Positions 44,271-53,657 of a DNA stretch of 64,000 nucleotides are shown in pieces; positions within the stretch are counted from its first letter, which is position 1, and each line of letters starts with the position of its first letter. The notes beneath the pieces are model-generated. The model searched no databases, was not told the DNA's origin, and saw only the letters and a program-made list of their open reading frames with translations. The position numbers and the translations under genes are program-made. This stretch comes from Pareuzebyella sediminis (GTDB lineage Bacteria; Bacteroidota; Bacteroidia; Flavobacteriales; Flavobacteriaceae), in assembly GCF_008367235.1 (NCBI RefSeq), contig NZ_VTZS01000004.1, positions 62,001 through 126,000 of the forward strand. Reading direction: 5' to 3'.

Positions 44271-45131
44271 ATGAAACTTCATTTATTGGATAGGGCCAGT
44301 TCAAAACACAGTTCGTTTACTGTAAGCAAGAACCGTTATCCCAATTTTTTGAAAGTATGGCACCAACACCCTGAATTAGAGCTTGTTGTAATACGAAAAA
44401 GTACGGGCACCCGTTTTATCGGTGATAGTATTGAAAAATTCCAAGAAGGTGAGGTCGTTTTAATCGGTAAAAACCTGCCACATATGTGGCTGAACGATGA
44501 GGAGTATTTTCAAGAAAATTCGGATCTGGTTGCCGAAGCTATTGCTGTACATTTCACTCAAGATTTTATGGGCCCCGGGTTTATCAAAGTGCCCGAAATG
44601 CAATCAATATCGAAATTGTTCAATCGTGCCGAACAAGGGGTCAAATTCATTGATTTGCATGTAAGAGTAATTGAGCAAATTGAGGAGTTATCGTCGCTAG
44701 CTCCATTTGAAAAGGCGGTTCGTTTCATAGAAATTCTTCATTGCTTATCGCGCCATGAGAACTATCGTTTGCTCTCTAGTTCTGGTTTTGTGAATTCTTT
44801 TAACAGTCCTGAAAATGAAAATTTAGATAAGATCTACTCCTATATTTTCAAGAACTTCAACACCCCGATCCATTCTAAAGATGTGGCGAAAGTGGCGCAT
44901 ATGAACCCATCTGCGTTCAGTCGCTTCTTCAAGCGGATTCACCGTAAGACCTTTACCAAGTACTTGAACGAGATTCGAATAGGTTATGCCTGTAAGTTGT
45001 TGATAGAGCGAAAAAATTCGATATCATCGGTATGTTATGAATCGGGCTTTAACAACATTTCTAATTTCAACAGACAGTTCAAGTCCATTGCGGGAATGTC
45101 TCCGACTGAATATATTAAACATCATAGCTGA
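44271..45131 (+). CDS. AraC-family transcriptional regulator
   Basis: A 286-residue regulator. The N-terminal cupin-type ligand domain spans about residues 1-150 (WHQHPELELVVIRKSTGTRFIG, GEVVLIGKNLPHMWLN). The C-terminal double helix-turn-helix spans about 185-286 (HSKDVAKVAHMNPSAFSRFFKRI, then ISSVCYESGFNNISNFNRQFKSIAGMSPTEY), the classic AraC signature. It stands between the divergent SusC operon and the fuconate catabolism genes and is the obvious candidate to control both, with a fucose-derived metabolite as probable effector (inference). No terminator clearly separates it from the downstream gene. Confidence 0.92.
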   Translation: MKLHLLDRASSKHSSFTVSKNRYPNFLKVWHQHPELELVVIRKSTGTRFIGDSIEKFQEGEVVLIGKNLPHMWLNDEEYFQENSDLVAEAIAVHFTQDFMGPGFIKVPEMQSISKLFNRAEQGVKFIDLHVRVIEQIEELSSLAPFEKAVRFIEILHCLSRHENYRLLSSSGFVNSFNSPENENLDKIYSYIFKNFNTPIHSKDVAKVAHMNPSAFSRFFKRIHRKTFTKYLNEIRIGYACKLLIERKNSISSVCYESGFNNISNFNRQFKSIAGMSPTEYIKHHS

Positions 45132-45206
45132 TGCTTCAATTGCTTTGGGGCAAAAATAGTACTGATGATGGTCATATTTTGAGTAGATATCTAAAAGGCC
45201 ATAAGT

Positions 45207-45214
45207 TAGATTTG
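45207..45214 (+). promoter_or_regulatory. -7 element upstream of the L-fuconate dehydratase gene
   Basis: TAGATTTG matches TAnnTTTG exactly, 21 bases before the ATG at 45236. The closest TTTG is 25 bases upstream, a little far. It suggests the catabolic/hydrolase run has its own promoter separate from the AraC gene. Confidence 0.4.
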
Positions 45215-45235
45215 TGTTTTTAATTTCTTCCTTTT

Positions 45236-46579
45236 ATGTCAGATCGCACAGTTATTTCAGGAATAGACGTCAAAGACGTACGCTTTCCAACCAGCGAATT
45301 TTTAGATGGGTCCGATGCGATGAATCCCGACCCCGACTATTCGGCGGCATATGTCATTCTTAAAACAGATCATCCAAATGGTCTTGAGGGTCATGGTCTG
45401 ACCTTTACTATTGGAAGGGGCAATGAACTCTGTGTAGCCGCTATTCAGTCCCTGTCGCATTTAATTGTGGGTAAAACGCTGGAAAGTTTTACGGCCTATA
45501 TGGGTGATTTCTATAAGATGATTACGGGAGATAGTCAATTGAGGTGGCTAGGCCCTGAGAAAGGGGTCATTCATCTTGCTACTGGGGCAATTGTTAATGC
45601 CGTCTGGGATCTCTATGCCAAGGTTGAAGGGAAGCCTCTGTGGAAACTTCTGGCCGATATGTCACCTGCTGAATTGGTTTCGTGTGTAGACTTCACCTAT
45701 ATTACTGATGTGATCACACCACAAGAGGCTCAAGCTTTACTTGGAAAACTTGAAAACTCAAAACAGTCTCGCGTGGACAAACTTTTGAAAGATGGATATC
45801 CTGCCTATACCACATCAGCGGGATGGCTCGGATATTCCGATGATAAAATGCGCCAACTCTGCCGGGAAGCCAAAGCACAAGGCTTCGATCATATAAAGAT
45901 AAAGGTAGGGTTAAATCTTGAAGACGATATTCGACGGGCTAGCATCATTCGGGAAGAAATCGGTCCTGATTTACGGCTTATGATGGATGCCAATCAAAAA
46001 TGGGATGTAGATGAGGCCATTTTCAATATGAGGCAACTTGCCCAATTCAACCCCTATTGGATCGAAGAGCCTACCAGTCCTGATGATATTTTGGGCCATG
46101 CCCGCATAGCTAGGGCAGTCGACCCTATAAAGGTTGCTACTGGAGAGCATTGTCAGAATCGGGTTATCTTTAAACAATTGTTACAAGCCGATGCCATAGG
46201 AATTTGTCAAATCGATAGCTGTCGCGTGGGCGGGGTCAATGAAATATTGGCCATTTTATTAATGGCGGCAAAATTTAATATCCCGGTGTGTCCGCACGCC
46301 GGTGGCGTGGGACTCTGTGAATACGTTCAACATCTTTCCATAATCGACTATATTGCAGTAAGTGGGTCGCTTGAGAATCGGATAATCGAATACGTAGATC
46401 ATTTACATGAGCACTTCCATGAGCCTGTCGTCGTCGAAAACGGGGCTTATATGCCACCACAACTGCCGGGTTTCAGTATTACGATGAAGAATGAGTCACT
46501 GGATAACCATAGTTTTCCCGATGGTGTGGTATGGAGGGAAATAGCACGTAAAAATGCAGTCGCCCATGAAAAGAGGTAA
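45236..46579 (+). CDS. L-fuconate dehydratase (enolase superfamily)
   Basis: A 447-residue cytoplasmic enzyme dehydrating L-fuconate to 2-keto-3-deoxy-L-fuconate in non-phosphorylating L-fucose catabolism. The N-terminus is characteristic (VKDVRFPTSEFLDGSDAMNPDPDYSAAYV; SDRTVISGID precedes it), with FTIGRGNELCV. Active-site residues of the mandelate-racemase subgroup are present: the KxK pair Lys221/Lys223, metal ligands Asp251, Glu277 and Glu304, and His354 in PHAGGVGL. This matches the bacterial FucD / human ENOSF1 clade closely. It is followed by the diketo-acid hydrolase and fucosidase genes, all on the same strand. Confidence 0.93.
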   Translation: MSDRTVISGIDVKDVRFPTSEFLDGSDAMNPDPDYSAAYVILKTDHPNGLEGHGLTFTIGRGNELCVAAIQSLSHLIVGKTLESFTAYMGDFYKMITGDSQLRWLGPEKGVIHLATGAIVNAVWDLYAKVEGKPLWKLLADMSPAELVSCVDFTYITDVITPQEAQALLGKLENSKQSRVDKLLKDGYPAYTTSAGWLGYSDDKMRQLCREAKAQGFDHIKIKVGLNLEDDIRRASIIREEIGPDLRLMMDANQKWDVDEAIFNMRQLAQFNPYWIEEPTSPDDILGHARIARAVDPIKVATGEHCQNRVIFKQLLQADAIGICQIDSCRVGGVNEILAILLMAAKFNIPVCPHAGGVGLCEYVQHLSIIDYIAVSGSLENRIIEYVDHLHEHFHEPVVVENGAYMPPQLPGFSITMKNESLDNHSFPDGVVWREIARKNAVAHEKR

Positions 46580-46652
46580 ATTGCCTTTTGGTGAAGGGAA
46601 TCGGCCTGAACCCATAAATAGACGAAAAGTATATACCTAAAATAATATAGAG

Positions 46653-47510
46653 ATGAAATTAATACGATATGGTATGGCGGGGAAAGAAAAGCCCGGCGTG
46701 CAACTTGAAGATGGATCTAGAATCGATATTCAGGGCTTTGGTGAAGATTACGATGAGAATTTTTTTGGTTCCGACGGGGTCCAACGGCTACAAGAGTGGT
46801 TGGATGATAACAAGGAATTTTGTACCAAAATACCTGATGATGTTCGCTTAGGAGCTCCTTTGGTAAGACCTTCGAAAATAGTTTGTGTAGGCCTGAACTA
46901 CGCGAAACATGCTGCAGAAAGTGGGATGGCATTGCCTAAGGAACCTGTGTTGTTTTTTAAATCTACTTCGGCTATCGTCGGTCCCAATGATGATCTTATT
47001 ATTCCCAAGGGAAGTGAAAAAACAGATTGGGAAGTTGAGCTAGCCGTCGTAATAGGTAAAAAAGCATCCTATGTTTCCGAAGCCGATGCCATTGACCATG
47101 TGGCGGGCTATGTGTTACATAACGATTATAGTGAACGGGCTTTCCAAATCGAAAAGGAAGGGCAATGGTGCAAAGGAAAAGGCTGTGACACGTTTGCGCC
47201 CATTGGGCCCTTTATTGCTACCAAAGACGAAATCGATAACCCCAATGATTTGAAACTATGGCTTACATTGAATGGCGAAATGGTTCAAAACAGTGCCACC
47301 TCCGATTTTATTTTTAATATTCAACAAGTAGTTAGCTACATCAGTCAGTTCATGACCTTGTTGCCTGGGGATATCATTTCAACGGGAACGCCCTCGGGTG
47401 TCGGTCTCGGCTTTGAACCCCCGAAGTATTTGAAACCTGGTGATGTGGTAGAATTGGGTATCGAAGGATTGGGAACGTCAAAACAGGTTGCCAGGGCATT
47501 TGAAGGATAG
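46653..47510 (+). CDS. FAH-family 2,4-diketo-3-deoxy-L-fuconate hydrolase
   Basis: A 285-residue cytoplasmic hydrolase of the short FAH type. It should cleave 2,4-diketo-3-deoxy-L-fuconate to pyruvate and L-lactate, the last step of the fuconate pathway. Metal ligands Glu127, Glu129 and Asp158 are visible (TDWEVELAVVIG; HNDYSERAFQ), with the family blocks VCVGLNYAKHAAESG, KGCDTFAPIGP and PGDIISTGTPSGVGLG. Ureidoglycolate lyase-like annotations share these motifs, but position beside L-fuconate dehydratase decides the call. The intervening 2-keto-3-deoxy-fuconate dehydrogenase, the fucose dehydrogenase and the lactonase are not found nearby. Confidence 0.87.
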   Translation: MKLIRYGMAGKEKPGVQLEDGSRIDIQGFGEDYDENFFGSDGVQRLQEWLDDNKEFCTKIPDDVRLGAPLVRPSKIVCVGLNYAKHAAESGMALPKEPVLFFKSTSAIVGPNDDLIIPKGSEKTDWEVELAVVIGKKASYVSEADAIDHVAGYVLHNDYSERAFQIEKEGQWCKGKGCDTFAPIGPFIATKDEIDNPNDLKLWLTLNGEMVQNSATSDFIFNIQQVVSYISQFMTLLPGDIISTGTPSGVGLGFEPPKYLKPGDVVELGIEGLGTSKQVARAFEG

Positions 47511-47612
47511 CGAAATCGTAAGGCTTCAGGCGTATTTGCGGACAATCTAATCCCGCCTACCTCAATGAAAATGTTAAGGCCAATGGAAAAGCAAAGTATC
47601 AAATTACAATAA

Positions 47613-49955
47613 ATGAGGGCCACTCAAGCATTGCTGGTTTTACTGTGCTTCATGTTGATGGGATGCGATAGTTCCGAAATGGAAATCTATGTAAGGCCCA
47701 ATTCGGATACTGTGGGTGATACAGGTGTCAATAGCATTCAGGAAGCACTTGACGAAATCGCTGTACTTCGGGAGAAAAATAACATGGCTTTGGCAACTAT
47801 TACCTTGGGTAAAGGCGAATATCGCTTGAATACACCTGTACGTATAGGTCCGGAACACGGTGCTGTGAAATTGATCGGAGAAGGTACTGAGAATACCGTT
47901 ATTAAAGGATCTCGGCGATATAGTCTAAAGTGGACTAAGTATAAGGGCTCCGTATATGTAGCTCCAATAGTTGGGCAAGAAAGGTTTGATCAGTTGTTTA
48001 TCAACGGGAAAAGACAAATCCTTGCACGGTATCCCGATTATGACGAAAATGGAGGGCATTGGCAGGGGTATGCAGCGGATGCCATTGATCCGAAAAGAAT
48101 AGAAAAATGGCAACACCCACAGGGGGCTATCCTGCATGTGATGCACCAGGGCGAATGGGGCGGCTTTCATTACAAGGTCGAAGGAATTGATAAAGACGGT
48201 AGTGTACTATTGTCAGGAGGGCATCAGAACAATCGGCCTTCCGCTATGCACGAAACGTATCGAATGGTCGAGAATGTGTTTGAGGAATTGGATAGTGAGG
48301 GAGAATGGTTTCTCGATGCCGAGCAGAACCTTTACTATTGGCCACCCAAAGATCTCGACCTTCAAAATGCCAAGGTAGAGGGAACTTTGCAAAAGTGCTT
48401 GGTCAATGTGCAAGGCACCAAAGACAATTCGGTAAAAGATGTTTCTATCGAAGGAATTCGCTTTGAACATACGCAGCGCACTTTTATGGAAGCATACGAA
48501 CCACTTTTGCGAAGTGATTGGACTATGTATCGGGGAGGCTCGGTTTTTTTGCAAAATACCGAGGAAGTTGCCATAAAGAATTGTGAGTTCACGGCTTTGG
48601 GAGGTAATGTCATATTTGTTAGCGATTACAATCGAAATGTTGTTATTTCCGATAATCATATTCATGATTGTGGAGCGAGTGGAATTGCATTTGTCGGAAG
48701 CCCTAAAGCGGTACGTTCACCTTCCTTTCAATATAATGAGTACGTTCCTTTGAATGAAATGGATACTTTAATAGGGCCCAAGACCGACGATTACCCCAGT
48801 GATTGTCTTGTGGAGAACAATCTCATTCACCATATTGGGCGTATCGAAAAACAGACGGCAGGTGTTGAAATCGCGATGGCCATGAATATCACGGTGCGCC
48901 ATAATAGTATTTATGAAGTGCCAAGAGCAGGTATTAATATTGGCGATGGTACTTGGGGCGGGCATACGATTAGTTTTAACGATGTGTTCAATACAGTTTT
49001 AGAATCGGGTGATCACGGGGCATTCAATTCTTGGGGAAGAGACCGGTTTTGGCACCCAAACAGAAATACAATGGACAGTATTGTGACGATGCATCCAGAA
49101 ATGCCAAAATGGGATGCAGTATATACCACTGAAATTTTTAACAATAGGTTCCGATGTGATCATGGTTGGGATATCGATTTGGACGATGGTTCCTCCAATT
49201 ACAACATTTACAATAATGTTTGCCTGAACGGGGGAATCAAACTTCGTGAAGGCTTTTTTAGAACCGTGGAAAATAATATTATGATCAATAATGGATTTCA
49301 CCCCCACGTGTGGTTCAAGAATTCAGGTGATATTTTTAGACATAATATTGTGTTTACCGAACATAAAGATATTAGGCTTCAAGGTTGGGGGGCAGAAGTA
49401 GATTATAATCTCTTTGGTGATGACGAGGCATTGCAGATATCACAAAAAAATGGTGTGGGTGCGCATAGCGTTTCCGGATCCCCGCGCTTCAAGGAGGCCG
49501 CAACGGGTAATTTTGATGTAAGCGATGATTCGCCGGCACTACAAATTGGTTTTGAACCTTTTGAGACCCAAAATGTGGGGGTCAATAACGAGAAGTTAAA
49601 GGCATTGGCGAAAACGCCAGAGATACCCCGGCTGTTTTTTGGTTCCCAAGTTGATAGATCTGCTACTTTTCAATGGTTGGGCGCTGAAATAAAGTCGATC
49701 GAGACAATGGCCGAACGTTCGGCGGCGGGCTTGAGTAAAACGGCAGGCATACTCGTACTAAGTTTAGACGACACCAGCGTATTAAGAAAGTCGGGCATAG
49801 CTGTGGGCGACGTAATTGTTGCTAGTGAAGAAGAAGAACTTGACAACGTCTCCGACCTGATGAAATTTTATCAAAACAATAACTGGAAGGGCCAATTTGA
49901 CCTCGTGATTTTCCGTAATCAAAAAAAATTGCCCATACACCTTAAAACCAAATAA
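47613..49955 (+). CDS. GH141-like right-handed beta-helix glycosidase with C-terminal PDZ-like domain
   Basis: A 780-residue lipoprotein (signal ending LMGCDSS, Cys18). Residues about 30-670 form a right-handed beta-helix enzyme resembling GH141, a family with alpha-L-fucosidase and xylanase members. Supporting blocks are LFINGKRQILARYPDYDENG, ILHVMHQGEWGGFHYKV, WFLDAEQNLYYWPP, ISDNHIHDCGASGIAF and HNSIYEVPRAGINIGDG. The last 90 residues are PDZ-like (IKSIETMAERSAAGL, then VLRKSGIAVGDVIVASEEEE and the closing FDLVIFRNQKKLPIHLK), an unusual addition to a glycosidase. In this fucose-centred cluster the fucosidase activity is the more likely one; substrate is inferred. Confidence 0.8.
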   Translation: MRATQALLVLLCFMLMGCDSSEMEIYVRPNSDTVGDTGVNSIQEALDEIAVLREKNNMALATITLGKGEYRLNTPVRIGPEHGAVKLIGEGTENTVIKGSRRYSLKWTKYKGSVYVAPIVGQERFDQLFINGKRQILARYPDYDENGGHWQGYAADAIDPKRIEKWQHPQGAILHVMHQGEWGGFHYKVEGIDKDGSVLLSGGHQNNRPSAMHETYRMVENVFEELDSEGEWFLDAEQNLYYWPPKDLDLQNAKVEGTLQKCLVNVQGTKDNSVKDVSIEGIRFEHTQRTFMEAYEPLLRSDWTMYRGGSVFLQNTEEVAIKNCEFTALGGNVIFVSDYNRNVVISDNHIHDCGASGIAFVGSPKAVRSPSFQYNEYVPLNEMDTLIGPKTDDYPSDCLVENNLIHHIGRIEKQTAGVEIAMAMNITVRHNSIYEVPRAGINIGDGTWGGHTISFNDVFNTVLESGDHGAFNSWGRDRFWHPNRNTMDSIVTMHPEMPKWDAVYTTEIFNNRFRCDHGWDIDLDDGSSNYNIYNNVCLNGGIKLREGFFRTVENNIMINNGFHPHVWFKNSGDIFRHNIVFTEHKDIRLQGWGAEVDYNLFGDDEALQISQKNGVGAHSVSGSPRFKEAATGNFDVSDDSPALQIGFEPFETQNVGVNNEKLKALAKTPEIPRLFFGSQVDRSATFQWLGAEIKSIETMAERSAAGLSKTAGILVLSLDDTSVLRKSGIAVGDVIVASEEEELDNVSDLMKFYQNNNWKGQFDLVIFRNQKKLPIHLKTK

Positions 49956-49960
49956 GACTG

Positions 49961-51460
49961 ATGAAAATGACCTATCTAAACCTTAAATCGGCCTGTTCTA
50001 AAATTTGGCTCATACTCATATATTTCGGGGGAAGTGTGGGGTGTGCCCAAGCCATTTATGAAGATGAGCGCTATGTGCCCGAAACCGACCCTATGGTCTT
50101 GGAAAAATTGGATGCCTGGCAAGATATCAAATTCGGACTTTTAATGCATTGGGGTACTTATAGCCAATGGGGTATTGTGGAATCATGGTCTATATGTCCC
50201 GAGGAATACGGGTGGTGTGAACGAAAAAAGGGCTCTAATCCTGATAACTATTACGCCTATAAAAAAGAATACGAAGGTTTACAGAAAACGTTCAACCCAG
50301 TGAAGTTCAATCCGGAAAAATGGGCAAAAGCCGCCAAAAATGCGGGTATGCGGTACGTAGTGTTTACCACAAAACATCACGATGGGTTTTCAATGTTCGA
50401 CACTAAATATACCGATTACAAAATAACCGATTCCAAAACACCCTTTAGTACAAACGCTCGGGCCAATATTACTAAAGAGATTTTTGATGCCTTTCGAAAT
50501 GAGGGTCTATGGGCCGGTGCCTATTTTTCAAAACCTGATTGGAACGTGGATTCGTATTGGGATCCCTACTATCCGCCAAGAGACAGAAATGTAAATTATT
50601 CCCCCGAGGAAAACCCTGAAAAATGGCAAGCTTTTACCGACTTTACCCATAATCAAATCCTTGAGCTTTTGACCGATTATGGTAAGGTCGATATTCTTTG
50701 GCTTGACGGTGGTTGGGTGGCTAAAAAACCAAAATCTCAGATTACCAGTTGGTACGACCAACAATTGGAGAACAATGAAAGTGGGTATTTGAAAAACCGG
50801 ATAGTAAGCCAGGATATCAAAATGGACGAACTGGTAGAAAAGGCCCGCCAAAAACAACCGGGCCTTATTGTGGTGGATCGAGCCGTTCACGGTAAAAATC
50901 AAAATTATCTGACTCCTGAGAATCGTGTACCTGAAAAACCGTTGCCCTACCCATGGGAATCTTGTATCATTGCTGGTGGGGGATGGTCCTATACCCCTAA
51001 TGCCAACTATATGAGTGGTAGGGAGGCTGTGCATACTTTGGTTGATATCGTCGCCAAGGGGGGCAATCTCTTGTTGAACATAGCACCAAGCCCTGAAGGA
51101 GAGTGGGATGAAGGAGCCTATCGGCTACTTGAAGAAATAGGTTTGTGGATGAAGATCAACGATGCGGCGATTTATGGTACCGAGGCCATGGCCCCGTACA
51201 AATATGAAAATATATGTATAACCTCGAAACCTGATGGTTCTGTATATTTGGTATACTTGGTACAAGAGGGGCAAAAAGAACTTCCCTCTGAAATATATTT
51301 TGAAGGATATGTACCTGAAAGAAATGTGAAGGCTTCCTTATTAGGTCGTCGGACTAACATCAAATGGAAAAAAGACGGAGATGGTATTCGAATCGAAATT
51401 CCGGAAAATCTAAGACCGAAGTTGTTGCAAACAGAAGCATTTACTTTTAGGCTGAGGTAA
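49961..51460 (+). CDS. GH29 alpha-L-fucosidase (first)
   Basis: A 499-residue exported enzyme (signal near residues 14-31, GGSVGCAQA) removing alpha-linked L-fucose. GH29 motifs are LDAWQDIKFGLLMHWGTYSQWG, YVVFTTKHHDGFSMFDTKYTDY and VDILWLDGGWV; the Asp249 of LDGG is the expected nucleophile. The catalytic TIM barrel reaches about residue 400 (GGNLLLNIAPSPEGEWD), followed by a short C-terminal beta domain. It starts five bases after the GH141 gene stops. It diverges from the GH29 proteins at 57501 and 59949, so different linkages are likely. Confidence 0.92.
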   Translation: MKMTYLNLKSACSKIWLILIYFGGSVGCAQAIYEDERYVPETDPMVLEKLDAWQDIKFGLLMHWGTYSQWGIVESWSICPEEYGWCERKKGSNPDNYYAYKKEYEGLQKTFNPVKFNPEKWAKAAKNAGMRYVVFTTKHHDGFSMFDTKYTDYKITDSKTPFSTNARANITKEIFDAFRNEGLWAGAYFSKPDWNVDSYWDPYYPPRDRNVNYSPEENPEKWQAFTDFTHNQILELLTDYGKVDILWLDGGWVAKKPKSQITSWYDQQLENNESGYLKNRIVSQDIKMDELVEKARQKQPGLIVVDRAVHGKNQNYLTPENRVPEKPLPYPWESCIIAGGGWSYTPNANYMSGREAVHTLVDIVAKGGNLLLNIAPSPEGEWDEGAYRLLEEIGLWMKINDAAIYGTEAMAPYKYENICITSKPDGSVYLVYLVQEGQKELPSEIYFEGYVPERNVKASLLGRRTNIKWKKDGDGIRIEIPENLRPKLLQTEAFTFRLR

Positions 51461-51556
51461 GGACTGAAAAAAAGTATTCGGACATCGAATTGAAAAGTTC
51501 AAAACCAAACCGGGAATTCCTTCCTGAATAATAACATAATACGACAAAAGACAAGC

Positions 51557-53656
51557 ATGCATCCGAGGTATTTTCATAGTGTTCTCTTTGTTGCAATTTG
51601 GTGCTTTTTGGTTGTTTCGGTTTCAGGGCAGACAAGCTCGAATACGTTGCCACAGTTAAAGATTGCCTGTGTCGGCAATAGTATAACCTATGGGGCACGG
51701 ATTGAAAATCGTGGGAAAAATGCGTATCCTGCCCAATTGCAAAGCCTCCTAGGTACTAATTTTGAGGTGGTGAATTTTGGAGTTAACGGTGCTACCCTAC
51801 TTAAAAAGGGTGACCGCCCTTATTGGGAAACCGAGGCGTATCAAAATGCATTGGATTTCGAACCTGATATGGTCTTCGTCAAACTAGGCACTAACGACAG
51901 CAAGGCACAGAACCGTATTTATCTTCACGAATTTGAGAGCGATTATTGCGATTTGATCAACAGTTTCAAAAATAGAAATCAAAACGTACGGATCGTGCTA
52001 TTGTCTCCTCTACCGGCCTTTACCGAAGATTCAACAGGAATTTGGAACCCTGTGATCAAAAATACGATAATACCTGCTTTACAGCGTGTAGCCTATACGA
52101 CTAAAAGCGAGATTATCGATTTGTATTCATTGTTTGTCGATCGTCCACATTTGTTGCCCGATAGGGTGCATCCCTCGGGTCTTGGGGCAACGGTGATCGC
52201 CCAACGCCTTTATGATCTGGTGCAGCAAAATACCAATGATTTTTCAAATTTCTATGGTTTTCAGCTTGAGCAGTTCAAATTTAAGGGTGCCGACTGTAAA
52301 TTGGTGCGTCCGAAAAGTCCGGCCAAAGGTTTGCCATGGGTATTACGGGCTCGATTTTGGGGCCATGAACCGCAAACCGATGTTGCCCTGCTTGAAAGAG
52401 GCTTTCATATTGCCTATTGTGATGTCTCCAACTTATATGGAAATCAGGAAGCCGTTGATCGATGGAATTCATTCTATGACTCCATGAGGCGCCTAGGGCT
52501 ATCGAAAAAGGTAGTCTTGGAAGGAATGAGCCGTGGCGGATTGATTATTTATAACTGGGCCGAACAGAATCCTGAAAAGGTGGCGTGCGTTTATGCCGAT
52601 GCCCCTGTTTTAGATGGTCTAAGCTGGCCTGGTGGAAAAGGAAAGGGTAAAGGAAGTTCAGAAGATTGGGTGCGATTCAAAAAAGCCTACCATCTTAATA
52701 GCGAGGCGGAAATTGACGATTTTCAGGATAATCCCCTTCATAAGACAAGCCGTATCGCCCAAGGAGGATATCCAATGTTACATGTTTGTGGAGAGACGGA
52801 TGCCGTAGTGCCCATTGCGGAGAATACCATACCTTTCGTTAAAGACATCAGAGCGAAAGGAGGGGCAATTGAAACCATTTACAAACCAAATAATGGGCAT
52901 CATCCCCATAGCCTAAAAAACCCTACACCGATTGTGGATTTTATTCTAAGGGCCACTAACCAAAAAACGAATTTTGCAAGGGTTGCCGCACCTTCGGCGG
53001 AATATCGGTCCGCAGCGGGCTGGTCGAACGGTACCGATTGGTGGACACAGGCCGCCGATATCGATTCGCTGTGCGTGACGAAAGGACCAGTAGATTTACT
53101 GTTGATCGGAAATTCAATTACCCAGGGCTTTGGCAATCGTCCTCATGTTACTGCTGCTCCCGGAAAAATTGCCGCGGATACTTTTTTTAAAAACATGAGA
53201 TGGATAAATGCCGGTATTTCCGGAGATCGCACACAGCAAGTTCTTTGGCGGTTGCAAAATGGGCAGTATGGTCGGGCCCGACCCAAAACGGTCGTGCTGA
53301 CCATTGGAGTAAATAACTTTCCTTTTGAAAGTGCCCAGGAAATCGTGAGTGGAATACAAGCCGTACTTACGCAAGCGCAAAGTACATTTATAGATTCGAA
53401 AATAATCTTGTTCGGTCCCTTACCGACCGGCATGGAGGCCAATTCGAAGCAGCGCGAAAAATATAGAAAGGTGCACGAGGGGCTTGATCGCCTAGAATTG
53501 GGTCCGCGTACAGAGTATAATGACATTACGGCACTTTTTTTGGATGCAAACGATAACCTTGATACGCAATTATACTCAGGTGACGGTATCCACCTGAAGC
53601 CCGAAGGATATCAGGTTTGGGCCAGATATCTCGGGGGAAAACTCAAAAAAAATTAA
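51557..53656 (+). CDS. Triple-domain esterase: SGNH + alpha/beta hydrolase + SGNH
   Basis: A 699-residue secreted protein (signal ending SVSGQ). Domain 1 (about 33-225) is an SGNH hydrolase with GNSIT (Ser42), GTND and DRVHPS (Asp202, His205). Domain 2 (about 245-470) is an alpha/beta-hydrolase with GMSRGG (Ser325), the acid Asp415 (CGETDAVVP) and a C-terminal His in NNGHHPHS. Domain 3 (about 510-695) is a second SGNH with GNSITQG (Ser520), the GVNN block and DGIHLKPEGY (Asp676, His679). All three catalytic serines are present. The domain types suggest carbohydrate ester removal (acetyl or methyl), next to a second, unrelated acetylesterase. Such fusions look rare, but I cannot check how rare. 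Confidence 0.85.
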   Translation: MHPRYFHSVLFVAIWCFLVVSVSGQTSSNTLPQLKIACVGNSITYGARIENRGKNAYPAQLQSLLGTNFEVVNFGVNGATLLKKGDRPYWETEAYQNALDFEPDMVFVKLGTNDSKAQNRIYLHEFESDYCDLINSFKNRNQNVRIVLLSPLPAFTEDSTGIWNPVIKNTIIPALQRVAYTTKSEIIDLYSLFVDRPHLLPDRVHPSGLGATVIAQRLYDLVQQNTNDFSNFYGFQLEQFKFKGADCKLVRPKSPAKGLPWVLRARFWGHEPQTDVALLERGFHIAYCDVSNLYGNQEAVDRWNSFYDSMRRLGLSKKVVLEGMSRGGLIIYNWAEQNPEKVACVYADAPVLDGLSWPGGKGKGKGSSEDWVRFKKAYHLNSEAEIDDFQDNPLHKTSRIAQGGYPMLHVCGETDAVVPIAENTIPFVKDIRAKGGAIETIYKPNNGHHPHSLKNPTPIVDFILRATNQKTNFARVAAPSAEYRSAAGWSNGTDWWTQAADIDSLCVTKGPVDLLLIGNSITQGFGNRPHVTAAPGKIAADTFFKNMRWINAGISGDRTQQVLWRLQNGQYGRARPKTVVLTIGVNNFPFESAQEIVSGIQAVLTQAQSTFIDSKIILFGPLPTGMEANSKQREKYRKVHEGLDRLELGPRTEYNDITALFLDANDNLDTQLYSGDGIHLKPEGYQVWARYLGGKLKKN

Positions 53657-53657
53657 A

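Noticed and set aside
45136-45160. TTGC...GCAA around 45140 as a further LacI-type operator
   Set aside because: The half-sites are in the reversed order (TTGC then GCAA) with a six-base gap, unlike the two sites at 21699 and 21824.
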